Counted from the stretch's first letter, positions 1-12,900 are shown. The stretch: 64,000 nucleotides of DNA from Nicotiana tabacum (GCF_000715075.1 NC_134082.1:107858399-107922398), one strand, 5' to 3'. Made by a program: numbers and translations. The notes: generated by a model not told the origin, from the sequence alone.

Positions 1-1127
1 CCTGATTCCCCAATAAGGAAATAATAGGGAAGCACGGTTCGACGCAACTACAAGCAAGGCCGAAGGATCCCTCGTATCAGAACTCAGGAGGAGTGAACGA
101 TGTATCTGGGATCGGGCACAGCAAAATAACGGACCCGGGCCAAGTAAAGTTTCGAGACCACGAAAAAAGGAGGAACGGTTGGGCATGGCAATTAGGAAGC
201 TATAATATTCGCCGTCAACCGGATATTACGGCGCTAATCCCATCCGATATAGATTGTCGATCGACATTTACCGGAAAAAGAACATTTCTATCTTGTTTAG
301 ACTTGTATCAGGACTGAATTCCTCTGCTATATAAATGGGAGAATTTTTTCATTTTAGCGCACTATTAACACGTATATCAAAGCAATAAAAGTTTATTTTT
401 TGTCTTTTAGTTATTATAAAAAGTGTTCTTATGTTTCTCTTTTTTAATCATAACCGAGCTTATATCGAGGGTCCGATCGAGGCCAAATTTCAGTGTTCAA
501 CTAAAGATCAGGCTTGATCGTCACATTACGATTGATTTGATCACATTTTTTCTTTAATTTAATTAGTTGATGCTCTCAGATCATTCGTATTAAATTAAAT
601 CACGTATTCTTTAAATCGCGTATAAATTTAATTGTTACTCATTTTAATTGTGACCATATACGAACAAATTAAGCTTCAGCCTAAAGCCTAAAATTAAGTG
701 CATGTAGCTAAAATGTCTTTTCATTAGAAATGTATAATTATATTACTCTCTATTCATCACCATAAAGTAGAGGGTAAAATTGCGTTATCCTCTTTAGTAT
801 CTTAATATCCTGAATTTTAACTATCATTGTTTTATTTTGAGTTCTACCCTAAATATATTCAGCAAATCTTTTTAAATCTGAATCTTTAAACGCCAAAATA
901 TAAGACCTAACAATCCTATGTCCTCGCAATTAAAGCACAAAAGAAATGGAGTATTTCTTAAGGAAGCTTTACTGGTTAATGCCCGGTGACTTTGCTATGT
1001 TTTAAACGGCACGGTTAGCCACTAATAATACATATATTTACTTTTAAGTCACTGTTTAAAATGTCTTTAGTCTTTAGCCACTGCTTTAATAAACTTTAAC
1101 TGTCTGGACGAAAATACTCTTCTGCTC
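1..1127. other. AT-rich retroelement-like sequence, no gene
   Basis: No coding region is supported. A TATA-like box (TATATAAA near 330) is followed about 50 bases later by an AATAAAA signal, as in the promoter/R region of a plant LTR. No second LTR, primer site or target duplication is visible, so the element cannot be named. The rest (about 400-1127) is AT-rich and unrecognised. Confidence 0.3.
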
Positions 1128-1816
1128 ATGTCTTTAACTTTTTAACTTAACTTCAGGGCTTCAGGACTACATGTCCTTAACTTTTGAACTTGGAACTCTA
1201 AATTCAAGACTTTAGGATTACATGTCCTTGACTTTTGAACTTAACTTCAGGACTTCAGGACTACATGTCCTTAACTTTTGAACTTGTAACTGTAAGTTTA
1301 GGACCAAGTGTCCGTAACTTTTGAGTTTGTTAGTCTAAGTTCAGGACCTATCTTCCTTAACTTTTGAATTTCTTAGCCTAAGTTCAAGACCTATTGTCCT
1401 TAACTTTTGAGCTTGTTAGTCTAAGTTCAAGACATCAGGACCTATTGTCCTTAACTTTTGAACTTGTAATTGTAAGTTCAGGACCTATTGTCCTTAACTT
1501 TTGGGCTTCTTAGCCTAAGTTTAGGACCTATTGTCCTTAAGTTTTGAGCTTGTTAGTCTAAGTTCAGGACTTCAGGACCTATTGTCCTTAACTTTTGAAC
1601 TTGTAACTGTAAGTTCAGGACCTATTGTCCTTAACTTTTGGGCTTCTTAGCCTAAGTTCAGGACCTATTATCCTTAACTTTTGAGCTTGTTAGTCTAAGT
1701 TCAGGACTTCAGGACCTATTGTCCTTAACTTTTAAACTTATAACTGTAAGTTTAGGACCTATTGTCCTTAACTTTTGAGCTTCTTAGCCTAAGTTCAGGA
1801 TTTATTGTTCTTAAAA
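1128..1816. repeat. 43-bp tandem array
   Basis: About 15 head-to-tail copies of a unit near 43 bp, with the core TTCAGGACCTATTGTCCTTA followed by ACTTTTGAGCTTGTTAGTCTAAG. Some units carry an extra 10-bp ACTTCAGGAC. The core holds a short inverted repeat (AGGACctattGTCCT). The unit length is not a multiple of three and no frame stays open, so it is non-coding. It lies directly beside the guanylyltransferase exons, where the next intron on the minus strand would be. Confidence 0.8.
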
Positions 1817-1924
1817 TGACAGTAGAACAATGAGATCAAAGGAAGAGATGGACCATATATCTCAATCCTTTTAACATGAAAACACATAGTCAAGGGAACC
1901 TCTAGCTATGATGCGTAGACTAAC

Positions 1925-2200
1925 CTCTGTCTTTCCTCTGACTGGATACTCCTTGAATATCATTGAAGATATTTGGTGTAAATATGTAAACACCACAGTT
2001 GATACAGTCACTCACCTGCATTTCATCATATTAGGCAAGACACCATGGGTATAAACCTACAAATTTCCTGGTTTACGCAAGTAAATGTTGGATCTGGACG
2101 TACAAAAGTTTCAGGTTTCTCTGTGTAATGCAACAGTTCATTGGTATAAGGGTCAGCGACCAGTTCTCCAAATTTACTTTTTCCGTTTGAGAAGGAAACA
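1925..2200 (-). pseudogene. Two exons of a mannose-1-phosphate guanylyltransferase alpha-like gene
   Basis: On the minus strand two exons read in phase. The first (about 2200-2104) encodes KFGELVADPYTNELLHYTEK followed by PETF. The second (2015-1925) encodes VSDCINCGVYIFTP, NIFNDIQGVSSQRKDR. They are separated by an 88-base intron (2103-2016) with GT and AG ends, and the second exon is followed by a GTTAGT donor. These strings match the conserved nucleotidyltransferase region of plant GMPP-alpha (KONJAC-type) proteins, as I recall the family. Those proteins support GDP-mannose synthesis in the cytosol. I cannot find the upstream or downstream exons: a 43-bp array and repetitive DNA flank the pair. 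It may be a gene fragment captured by a transposon, or two exons of a gene with very large introns. Both exons are intact in frame. Confidence 0.6.
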
Positions 2201-2510
2201 ACGTCCTTTCATATTAATTTTAATAAACTAATGGTTACTTTTGCTCAGTACTAAAAATGTTGGATAAAAAGTAAATACAACTTTAAATAGTGGCTACCCC
2301 ATACAATTTTGGAATTTTTACCTCCTATAGCAAATGTTAACACCTTATTTATTTTAAATAAATATCATTTCAAAAAATTATATTTTATAAATACTTTTTA
2401 ATGTTTATAGCAAAATATCTAATTTTGGTTACCTCCTACCTCTAAGCCACTAAATACGTTATTCAGTTACACTATTTTCTTTCTCTCTCTACTTTGATAC
2501 ATGTCATTCT

Positions 2511-2957
2511 TTTCTCCTATTTCCTGAAAACACGATGCTCAATCTCAAAATTCCTCTCACCCACATCACCTACCATTAGTCACAAACGGTGATTTTGCCT
2601 GGTATACCACGAAGACTTCTCTGACTTTTCCCCTTAACTTTGTGCAAAACCTTATCGTCTACTCTATCTAATCTCTCCCCCCCCCCTCGCACCAAAACCC
2701 CTCTCTGTTCGCTCGGAACCCTTTTTTCCTTTTCTCCTATTTCCTGAAAACACGATGCTCAATCTCAAAATTCCTCTCACCCACATCACCTACCATTAGT
2801 CACAAACGGTGATTTTGCCTGGTATACCACGAAGACTTCTCTGACTTTTCCCCTTAACTTTGTGCAAAACCTTATCGTCTACTCTATCTAATCTCCCCCC
2901 CCCCCCCCCTCGCACCAAAACCCCTCTCTGTTCGCTCGGAACCCTTTTTTCCTTTTA
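2511..2957. repeat. 220-bp direct tandem duplication
   Basis: The sequence from TTTCTCCTATTTCCTGAAAA at 2511 is repeated from 2731. The two copies are nearly identical, differing mainly in the length of an internal C run (longer in the second copy). The near identity implies a recent duplication. Confidence 0.9.
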
Positions 2958-3339
2958 CTAATCCGGGGAATTTTTTGACTAAAGAACGTCAGTTTGTGTT
3001 AGTACAGGAAAAGTGTTTGTATTGGATTTATGAGTTAAAATGGAGATGGTGGTAATGAGGAAAAATCAGATGTGTTTTTGGTGGTGTCGGTATAACGTGA
3101 ATTACTATGTCTATATCGTGCGGCGCCTCTGATTTCTAGTTGTGTGCTAGGGTTTTTCCATTTTTTTATTTGTTTTAATGAGTTACAGGGATATTCGGTG
3201 AAGAGAAAGAGAGAGAAAGGCAAAAGAGTTGAGGGTTTTTGCTCAACGACGGATTCAGCGGAAATTAGGGTTTGTTCTTGAAAGACGACGGAGTTTGGGG
3301 CTGAGCAATTTGATTTTCTGTTAATATATTTCAATGTTT

Positions 3340-3530
3340 TTTCAACGTATCACGCTGTATTTTCATGTATTTTATTGTATTCATTGTCTTTTTTTTTCAT
3401 TGTAATTCAATGTAACTCGCTGTATTCCATGTATTTCATTTTATTCACTATCTTTTTTTCATTGTATTTCAATGTATCCCACTGTATTCTATGTATTTCA
3501 TTGTATTCACCGTCTCGCTATATGCCATGA
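3340..3530. repeat. Degenerate 60-70 bp tandem repeat
   Basis: Roughly three copies of a unit containing CGCTGTATTCCATGTATTTC, ATTGTATTCAC and TTTTTTTCATTG. Spacing is about 60-70 bp. No coding potential. Confidence 0.6.
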
Positions 3531-4757
3531 ATGTATTCATATATTTTTTTAATTAATATAATTTATGTATATCAGATGTATTATATAATTTTTTTGAAGA
3601 TTGTTATGTTTTTGGAGTATTTTTAGGTTGAGAATCTTTTTTATAACTGGAAACACAAAATTTGTATGTTATAATTGTGTTTGTTGAGTAATATTAGAAA
3701 TTTATTATGTTAATTGATTCATTTTCCGTTTAAAAAATAGTGTAATCTCCTGTTTTTACGCCGTGAATACAGTCGAATACAATAATATGTCCAGGTGTAA
3801 TCCCATATTTCACGCCATGAATATAGTCGAATACAACAACTGATTAGCTAAACTTCCCTGATTCACATCTATTTTTGCTACTGTATTCATGAATACAATA
3901 TCTTAAATATATCTAATACATCTTATAACAACAGAAAACGTATTTATAATCCATAATATAGCAAATAATATCTATAGATAGCTAATTACCACTAAAAATA
4001 GTGCTTTATGAAAATTTCTCTACAATTTTTACGTTTTAAACTAGACTAGATAGAGGGTATAAAAACCAAAGAAAAATTCCGAAGGGCCTGTGAAATAGCA
4101 TAGTGGGCTTGGACTTTGGATAGATTTGCATTACGATATCCGTAGAACCCTATCCAGCCCGTTTGATGTACTCACACAAGTCACTTCCCAAACTATTACA
4201 AGTTATTAAAAAAAATTGGATTAAAATTTCCAAAAGCGCATAACACTTGTCAAAGGATAAATGGTCTCAATCCAGTCGGGAGTTTAAACTGCGGGTTTTC
4301 ATGTATTTTAAGAGAAAAACAAGGAGCTTTATCTTGTAGATGTATGTGTTTGTAATTAGGTTCACGAAAAATAGTTCAATTATAACTAATGGCTATTGAT
4401 CTTCTACAGACTACAAATGTCTAAATAAATTATCTGCGTATTATTATGCATCGTGCATATATTCCATATGTCTCCAGCTAGCTACAAAGACTTGTACGAT
4501 CTTTCAGCTTTCAAGTGGCTTCAACATCCTAGAGAAGTTTTACTCTATGTGTGTCGTATGAAAATACTAAGAAATATATTAGTAAATAAATTTTATTTTC
4601 AAATGCTATTTTAGGTAATGCACTAGCTGATTAAATTGACCATGCTCATGATAAATAACGTTTTGAATTATTTCTGTCAGTGTATAAATAATAAACCTCT
4701 ATGTAGAGAATTCATGTTTGGGCAATGTCTTTGGTGCAATCTAACTCAGCCATTTAT

Positions 4758-4773
4758 CACTACTAGAAATCCG
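4758..4773 (+). repeat. CACTA left terminal inverted repeat
   Basis: CACTACTAGAAATCCG. It matches 15 of 16 bases of the inverted right end at 17655-17670. Confidence 0.9.
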
Positions 4774-4790
4774 GTAAAAAGTGACCACAA

Positions 4791-5420
4791 AAAGCGACCA
4801 AAGTTGGTCGCTTACAGGCCTAAAAGCGATTAAACATACCTGGTCGCAATATTGCTGGTCCCTTTATTTTAGGGACCAAAGTTGGTCGCTAATTAGCGAC
4901 CAACTTTGGTCTCTAAGGTAAAATGACCAAATATTCCGGGTAAAGACTATAGTGACCAACTTTGGTCGCTTTATTATTTTAATAATATAATTTTGGCGAC
5001 CAAAGTTGGTCTCTAAATGTAAAATACGTTATTTATTTATTTATTTATTATTAATCATAAAAAACCGACCAACTTTGGTCTATAATCCAAATATTATATT
5101 TTAAAATCTGGAAAATAGAGACCAAGATTGATCGCTTTTTTATTTATTTATTTATTTATTTATTTTTTAAAAATAAGCGACCATAGTTGGTCGCTAATTT
5201 TAAGAAATAATTTTTTTTTAATTATAAGCGACCAACTTTGGTCGCTATATTTCCAGAAATTATTTTTTTAAAATAGAATAGAGACCAACTAATAGCGACC
5301 AAAGTTGGTCGCTTTTGAGAAATCTGGGTTAAATAGCGACCAAGGTTGGTCGCTATTGCCCAGAAAATTATTTTTTTTAAGGGAAAAGCGATCAATTAAC
5401 GACCAAAGTTGGTCGCTTTT
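4791..5420. repeat. CACTA left subterminal repeats
   Basis: About a dozen copies or half copies of AGCGACCAAAGTTGGTCGCT (8-bp inverted arms AGCGACCA/TGGTCGCT around a 4-base centre) in both orientations, spaced 40-60 bp in AT-rich DNA. Variants keep the arms paired or nearly so (for example GAGACCAA, AGTGACCA). In this superfamily such repeats bind the transposase-associated protein. Confidence 0.85.
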
Positions 5421-5590
5421 CTTGATATATTTTTGCCAGAAAATACCTGTTTTGGCAGCTACACCACCTGTCAGCTTACCAAAAATCCTAAACATGCATT
5501 TTATGCCAACAACAACAACAATAAAAAGCAACAAAGTATAAAGTTCAATAGAACTAACACATTAAGCTAACAAAACTAAGTTAACGCTTA

Positions 5591-6002
5591 TTACAAGTCC
5601 ATTCGAAAACTGGTTCTATTGTCTAGTTCAAAGTATATAAAGTACTCAAGGAGTGTTCTTTCAGCATCCTCATCCGAAAGTTGGATTGCCTCGCCCGACT
5701 CATTAGGTGGCTGACTGCGTATGAATTCTCCCACATCAGCTGTGAAGCGAACCTATAAGAAAAATTATATTGAATTAGTATTTCAAAATTTATATAAAAG
5801 TAAATCAAAATACTTAATAAAAAGTAAAAAACTTACATGTATAGTCGATGCTCGACCCTCGACCCACCTTTCTGGATCAGTCTCTTTCTTCTTCTTTACA
5901 ATACGAGTCTCATTGAATAACTCATCTTACTTCATTGACATCATAACGTTGTCTGGTGGCTTTGGTGATTATCCTCGTGGTACTGTTACTCGGGATGAAC
6001 TT
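5591..6002 (-). pseudogene. CACTA ORF fragment, Ptta/En/Spm (Transposase_24-like) C-terminus
   Basis: Reading the minus strand, an exon ending at 5837 encodes DELFNETRIVKKKKETDPER then WVEGRAST, typical of the plant Ptta/En/Spm transposon protein family (ELF.xTH..kdG..WVD.RA). A GTAAGT donor follows at 5836. After an 83-base intron the next exon (5752-5591) continues in phase with VRFTADVGEFIRSQPPNE and a 54-codon tail ending in TAA at 5593-5591. Upstream of DELF the frame has stop codons, and coding sequence is cut at 6003 by the LTR element. It is therefore a 3'-terminal remnant. The family call rests on a short motif and is moderate. Confidence 0.5.
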
Positions 6003-6188
6003 AGATTCATGACACCGGGTCCTAGTAAGATTATATTGTGTATTTTGTTAAAATCTTCAGTACTTTAATCTTGCTTAATTGATATTTTTTCCCGCTATTT
6101 TTGATAAATTGGGTTAAGTGTTGAATAATGGTTGGGCTTGCCTAGTAGTGTGATGGGCGCCATCACGACCGGGATTTGGGTCGTGACA
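6003..6188 (+). repeat. LARD 5' LTR, truncated (last 186 bp only)
   Basis: It aligns without gaps to 13539-13724, with four differences by my count (about 98% identity). It ends GGGTCGTGACA. Everything upstream in the LTR is missing, so the left junction is a deletion or rearrangement, not an integration end. Confidence 0.85.
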
Positions 6189-6192
6189 AAGT

Positions 6193-6204
6193 TGGTATCA
6201 GAGC
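6193..6204 (+). other. Primer-binding site, tRNA-iMet
   Basis: TGGTATCAGAGC, four bases after the LTR end. This is the standard plant retroelement primer site complementary to the 3' end of initiator methionine tRNA. Confidence 0.9.
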
Positions 6205-9200
6205 CTAGGTTACTTGGTCTCACGAGTCATGAGCCGGTTTAGTAGAGTCTCGCGGATCGGTACGGAAACGTCTGTACTTATCCTCGGGAGGCTGCAGAAC
6301 CTTTAGGAAAGCTTCACATTCTTGAATTCTTATCGTGCGTCCTCGATTCAGCTTGAAAAGAAACTTTTGAAATTCCTTCCGCGTGATCGTATGCACCAAC
6401 GGGTGCTCAGTATCAGATGTATCTCGATGGCTTTTGATTCCCCGATCGAGGGGCGAGGTGTAATCTTTGTGAGTTTGAAGTTAGACCAGTCAGGAGGACT
6501 TGAGGCCAAATCTTTGACAATGGCTTGAGCACCAAGGTGCTGATTTTGTGAGCAAGTGTTTTGAACTCATATGTTCATTATTGTCCTTGTTAGTTGGAAT
6601 GGCGGTTGGATATCCACGTGATGAGTATGTTAGTGTTGCGAGGTGTATTTGTACGACTTGGTAGTGGCGAAGAAGCCTACTGGATAGTAGATGAACTGTT
6701 AAGTGATTCGTTTCTTATTGTGATTTGTTGAGTAGCCCGAGTTATGGGCGCGTGAAGAATATTTTTCGTGTCTCCTAGTTAGATAAGTCTGGGAGCTGAG
6801 ATCGCTTCCGTAAATGTATTATGACGAAATCGTTGAGTCAAGGAGACCACCTCGAAGGTCGAAAATATTAAAGGAAAAATATGTTCCTACTTGGTTGAAT
6901 AGCCCAATAATGAAGGGTTGAAGGGTATTTTCTACGTGTTATGATTCAAATAGGTGCAACGCATGTCCATGTATCAATTTAGATTTATGTAATTGATATG
7001 CATTGTGATGCTTTGTCAGGTTGCGGATGTGTTGTTAGGATGGTTTTGGTGATTCTCTGGCAGGTGGATAGGACCAATTACAAAGGAGGCTCTGCCGAAA
7101 TTTTTGAAAAATTTAGGACTTAGTAAGTGGGCTTAGATGTTGTGTGAGCAAATGCAAGATTTGCAGAAGAGTTAAAATTCCAGATGATTCGTGTTTCCAC
7201 GAGCTTATGATGGAGTGAGTTTAATCTCACCATGATATTATGACAGCAATAGAGTATATGTGTTGTGATCTATGGCTTCGAGCCAAGTTGGGGAGCTTGC
7301 TATTGATTAGCTGATTGCACAGTTTATTACCTGTGTGAATTCTGGTTATTGGCGTATTGGTGGGTTATTGCAGCTACAGAAAAGGACCATGAGTGGTAAT
7401 TTGAGTAAATGAATTGTTGGATGCATGCTATGGTTAGCCTTATTGGTTCATGTTCAAACTTGAGGGAAGATTCATGATTTATGCCTCGTATAGGTGCAGG
7501 CTTCGAGGGAAGTGATCCCTCTGGGTGCTTTATCGAGAGGGTATTCATATGTTATAAAATTCAGTAGAGTTGGTTGAATTCGGGGCCAAGTCAGAGCTGG
7601 GTGGCTCTCAATAGCGGTCCTAGTTAATTCAAGAGGTAAAGTGTGGTGCCTAATGATTTTGAGTCTATAAGTACGGTTAAGAGTCAAGCTTTTGAAGCAG
7701 CTTATGAAGAAAGGCACAGAATGTTCTATGATGTTTTGACTTGCGGTGTAGCATTTGAGAGACATGAAATGGTCATGGTATTTGAGACAGCATGGTCTCG
7801 TGATTTAAGGTCACTCGGGGTGAGTTTGGTTGAAATAAGTTAGGTGTTAAAGGGAGATATTATTATTTCTAAGGCAATCAAGGATAAATTGGAAGGAAGT
7901 AGATTGATTAGCCATAGTTGAGTTGGTATACTGGTGTCAGTGATCGGTTCGTCCAGCGTGATCGAGTTATGCATGTGAGGCTTGTCGGTCGCAGTTATTG
8001 ATGTTATTCTGAAGCATGCTTTTGTTAGGGCCTATTATGAGTAGGCGGATCCCAGAAAGTGTTATGGTGGCTTGGACAACTACTTAAAGATTGGCATATT
8101 CGACGATTATGAGGATTCGCCTGTATGCTGCTATAATTCTCCTGAAGTGAGTTAAATGGAAAGTCTTATGTGATGAATTATTAGCCTATCGGCGGTTCCA
8201 GAGTTGTGATGGAAATCGCGTCTATCGTATATTGGCACGTGAGGTACAGTGAGTGGTATGGAATTTAAAGTAAGGACCAAGGTTGCAGTTTGGTCAATGA
8301 CTGTGATGTCACGATCTCGGATGAGCAGTATATGAGTTTCAGTGTTTTGAGTAAGATGGGTATTGACGTCAGTATCACCTGAGGTCGGTGTTCTGTGAGA
8401 AAGGCTTTGCATCCTGGTTAGGGATTCTTGATCGCTTTTCAGCGTTAGTGCAGCCGGTGGTTTGGATGTGCAGACCCGTTAATTATTTCGGAAGATGGTG
8501 GGAGCTTGTCCCACAGGAATATTGTATAAGTGTGACATATAGTCACTTGATTAATTAGAAATTTAAACCAAGTATGAGGATTTTGGTAATATCATCCATT
8601 TGAGAATTTATGCCTGGAGGGCACTCTGTTTATTGGGTTATGGACCTGTGAAAGATTATTGGCCTAGCTTGGCACGATCAGGATCGACTTGAGGTCGGTG
8701 GATAGATTTAAATGTGGAAGTGAGCCTTACGTCAGGCCAGTTGTGTTTATTTCAGCAATGCACTCTTTATGGAAGGATAGTCGCATTCTTATTTCGTGGT
8801 CAGTTAATTCATGTAAAGATATATTGCACCGTATGAGTTGTGAGACGGCTTGATAAATTCCTTATGTGTTGAGGTTCCGCTCAGCGGTGATGTTATATGA
8901 GCAGGATGAGACTTAGATCATGTATCGCACCTCAGTTGTGCTTGAGTTTGTAGCATATAGCGCTATATGTTTCCTTGGGAATGATATTATGCACCTTAGT
9001 GTGTTTATGACTGATGTTCGGTATTTTGATGTGATGAGCTATTCAGCTCGACGTATATCTCCTTATGTGAGTTCTATATGTGGATCGGGTGGCGCACCGC
9101 CATGGGTATGTTGTTTGGATCGGGTTGCACGCCGCAACAATGTGATGTTCAGTTCAGTGCCCATATTTGCTTTTGTGTGTTCTGTTTCCCTGTTTTCTGA

Positions 9201-9940
9201 GGAAGTCTATGTTAGTGTGCGAGTTGAGTAGTTCCTTCTAGAGTTCGCCTTCCTTTTGTATCGCGTTCGAATTGATAGCATACTGGCACATTGTGGCACC
9301 TTTTGGGATTTTTGATTATGTCTGAGGTGGCTTATTGCCTGAGCAGTTCGTACTGGGTGAGACGAGGTTACTAGATTTGGGGTCAGTGCAAACTGATTAT
9401 ATGAAGTATATTATAGAGCAAAGATCATTCTTTGGTTTGGGACAAGGTAATGGAACTTGTCAGGAGTGTAGATCCAATGAACTGTTGATTCAGCAGTTGG
9501 TTGTGAATTTCGGCACATCTCTTCAGTCATATCGGTGTTGAAAAAAAAAACTAGAGCAAGACCTGTGTAGATCATGAGATGCAATGGGAGCATCAGATTC
9601 GTGGAATTTCGACCATTATGTTTAAAGAATGTTATTGTGGTTCTATGAGTAAGTGATGCAAAGTGTGAATTCAGCAAAGTTATGCAGTTATGTTTGGGTA
9701 CAGCGTGTGGAGATTGATATGATGGTCGTATGATGGAAACAGGCTTGGCAGGGAAATTCAGGATGTTGGAATTGGGCCTAATGGCTTATTTGCTTGAATA
9801 AATAAGTATATCTACAGAATTATCGAGCTAACGTGCTCAACGGAGTAGTGGTAGCATGGGAAGGTGCATGATGTGTTAAACAAGTGATTTTGGACTACTT
9901 CAGTGTAGTTCTCAGCACGTTCGAGGACGAACGTATGTTT
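6205..9940 (+). other. LARD internal region, non-coding
   Basis: About 3.7 kb with no ORF long enough to be a gag or pol domain and no recognisable RT, RNase H or integrase motif in any frame. Stops are frequent on both strands. A G+T-biased composition (many GTGG, TTGG, GATTTG strings) runs throughout. It either descends from a long-decayed pol or is a replaced, structural RNA interior. Confidence 0.65.
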
Positions 9941-9952
9941 AAGTGGGGGAGA
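9941..9952 (+). other. LARD polypurine tract
   Basis: AAGTGGGGGAGA immediately before the TG that opens the 3' LTR at 9954. It primes plus-strand DNA synthesis in LTR elements. Confidence 0.85.
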
Positions 9953-9953
9953 T

Positions 9954-12900
9954 TGTAACGACCCGACCGGTCGTTTTGAGCTCCGGTGCGTCATTCAGCA
10001 GTTTGAGGCCATGAGCGGCTTCATCTCAGGTATATTGACTTGTGTGTATGGTCAGAATTAAAATTCAGGAAGTTTGGAGTCAAATCTAAATGGAAATTCT
10101 CATTTTGAAAGCTTAAAATTGAAGAAATGAACTAGGATTAGAATTTTGAGTAAACGACCTCGGAATTGGGATTTGAAAGTTCCAGCATGTTCGTATGATG
10201 ATTTCGGACTTGGGCGTATGTCTGGATTTGGTTTTGGGTAACCCGTGAGCATTTCGGCGTATATTGTGAAAGTTAGTACTTTAGAAGAATTTCATAAATT
10301 TGGGTTGGAAGGCATTTCAGTGTTATAGATGTCCGTTTGGGATTCCGAGTCTGGGAATAGATCCGTATGGTGATTCTGGGGTTGGGAGCGCGATCGGAAG
10401 TGAATTCGGATGTCCGGAGGTCATTTTGAAGTCATTTGGCTAAATATAGAAATTTGAAGGTTTTTGAGAAAATTCAACCGGAAGTGGAAATTTTGATATC
10501 GGGGTCGGAATGCGGTTCCTAAAGATGGGGCAAGTCCGTAATATCGAATGTGACTTGTGTGCAAAATTTGAAGTCATTCCGGAATGATTTTGGTAAGGTT
10601 TGAGACACTTAGTCTCTTTTAAGGAGGTTTAAGTTGGAAAAGTCAACCGAACGTTGACTTATGTGTTAAAGGGCTCGGATTTGAATTTCGATGATTCGGT
10701 TAGCTTCGAGGGATAATTTGTGACTTAGGAGTGTGATCAGAAGTAATTTTGGAGGTCCGGTGTAGAATTAGGCTTGAATTGGCAAAGTTAGTATTTTGGC
10801 GAATTCCGGTTGATAGGTGAGATTTTGATCCGGGAGTCGGAATGGAATTCCGAGAATTGATGTAGCTTTGTTATGTCATTTGTGATGTGTGTGCAAAATT
10901 TCAGGTCATTCGGACATCGTTTGGTCGGGTTTTTGATTGAAAGTGTATTTTCGGAAGTTTTTGGAAACTTAGGCTTGAATTCGATGAGTTTTGGGTAATT
11001 TGATGTTGTTTGAGGTGTTTTGATGATTTGAGAAGGTTTTAATGATGTTATAAATTATGTTGACATTTTTGGTCGGGGTCCCATGAGGCTCGGATAAGTT
11101 TTGGAAGAATTTTTGGAAGATTTTTGCCGTTTTGAGAATAAGCATGTAATGATCCAAGGGTCCATTTTTAGTTCTAGAGATCCAAATTTGATTTCGAGAC
11201 TTCCAGAATTTAAATCATGAATTATAGGACTGATCTGAAAATTTTGGTTTAATTTCATCAAGTCGCAATTGGGTTTTTGACGTGAAATGTGAGTTAATTG
11301 TTTAACAAGCGAAATGGGTATTGAACTGGGCAAACTAGCTCTGAATTGAGTTTCGATTGAAGGGTTGTGTTCGTATTATTATTTGTGACTCACAAGAATA
11401 AGAATCGTCAAAGTCCAAGTTCGTATGATGGAGTTAGAGCCTTTTTAGTGAAAATAAAAGTTGCTGCAATTTCTGCTGCTAAGCTGTCTTTGGACAGCAA
11501 TGTGCAGTCGTGGAGCGTACTTCAGAGACCTATATATTTTTATCTACAAGGAATTTTGAAATAATTCAAAAATGAAAGTTGTAGCCCTTCGTATCTAGTT
11601 TCCAGAAAGCTAAAGAAATCGTAATTTGGATATTTTTAGAGAAAGTTATGATTGATTGAAGATGACTAGTAGAGCAGTTTCTACAGAAATTTTCTGATTT
11701 TATGGAGCCGATTTAGAAGCTCATATCTCGGGATATATAAAGAGTTATATGGTGTACAACCTATCAAATTAAATATCTTTGAGTCTAGTTTCTAAATCTT
11801 CAAACCGTTTGTCATTTGGATATTTATACAAGACGTTATGGGTGTTTAAACAGAAGGTGTCCGACAAGGAACAATTTTAATAGGATGTACAACTTGTATA
11901 GCACAAGTGCAAGGTACAACTCGACGAAGCACGGGCAGATTCTTTTAAACACGGATTTGGCTTATTTCTTTCATTTCTTTCATTTGACTTGGATTATTTT
12001 GGAGAGAATTTCAAGGGGGATTTCATCAAGCATCAAAGGTGAGTTGTTTCTACTTATTTCCAAGTTAAATACGTGGATTAGAGCTGACAACTCAAGTAAT
12101 TTATGGACAAAAATGGTGGTTTAGGGTTTGAAACTTAAGAGAATTAAATAGTGATTTGAGGGGTCAAATGAACTCCGATTTTTGTGAATTTGGTATGTAT
12201 AGACTCGTGGCGAGATAAGGGTCGTATTGATGTAAAAATTTCTGAATTTCGAGACGTGGGTCCGGGGATCGGGTTTTGCTAATTTCGGGATTTTCGACAT
12301 TTTTCGAGTCTTTTCGATTGGGTTATATTCCCTTAGCCTATTATAACGTATTCGTTGTGGTTTTGACTAGATTCGACGCGCGAAGAGGTCGATTCATGAG
12401 GAAAGGGCATTGCGGACTAGTCTACGGCCGGTTAGAGGTGAGTAATAGATGTAAATGCTATTCTGAGGGTTTGAAACCCCGGACTTTCACATCGTAACGC
12501 TATATTGAGGCGTGACACGCACTCCATGGCGAGTGCGGGGTCGGATACTACTGGGGATTGTGACTTGGTCCACCCCGTGTGATGTTTATACTATACTGGT
12601 GATTGATACACATACTTCATTGATATTAATGGGCTTGATGTCATGTTTGGGGCCTTGTGCCGATTTGTAAAATCCTTCGAGGATTGATATTACTACTTAG
12701 CATGATTTGCATATCATTTAATTTCAGTCCAAGGTTTTAAATGCTGTTTTGCAAACTCAGCCATAATTCTAAGTGTTGAAAACTTAAATGATATTTTTAA
12801 ATGTATTCCGGGCTGGGAACTTCTGTTTTGTAAATGCCCAAGGGGCTTATTATATTATTTTCTAGACTGATTATAAAGTGACTTGAAACAGTGGTAACAA

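Larger units (their letters stand above)
2201..4757. other. AT-rich, repeat-derived region without a gene
   Basis: No exon is supported. The stretch from about 2270 to 4020 has the look of a degraded transposon: AT-rich, with internal duplications and similar short motifs near both ends (aaatagtggcta near 2286; ccactaaaaatagtg near 3990 in the opposite sense). The ends do not form a clean terminal inverted repeat. Bases 4021-4757 hold nothing I recognise up to the CACTA terminus. Confidence 0.35.

Noticed and set aside
3035..3334. 99-codon minus-strand ORF
   Set aside because: No recognisable family, no gene context, in repeat-derived DNA.
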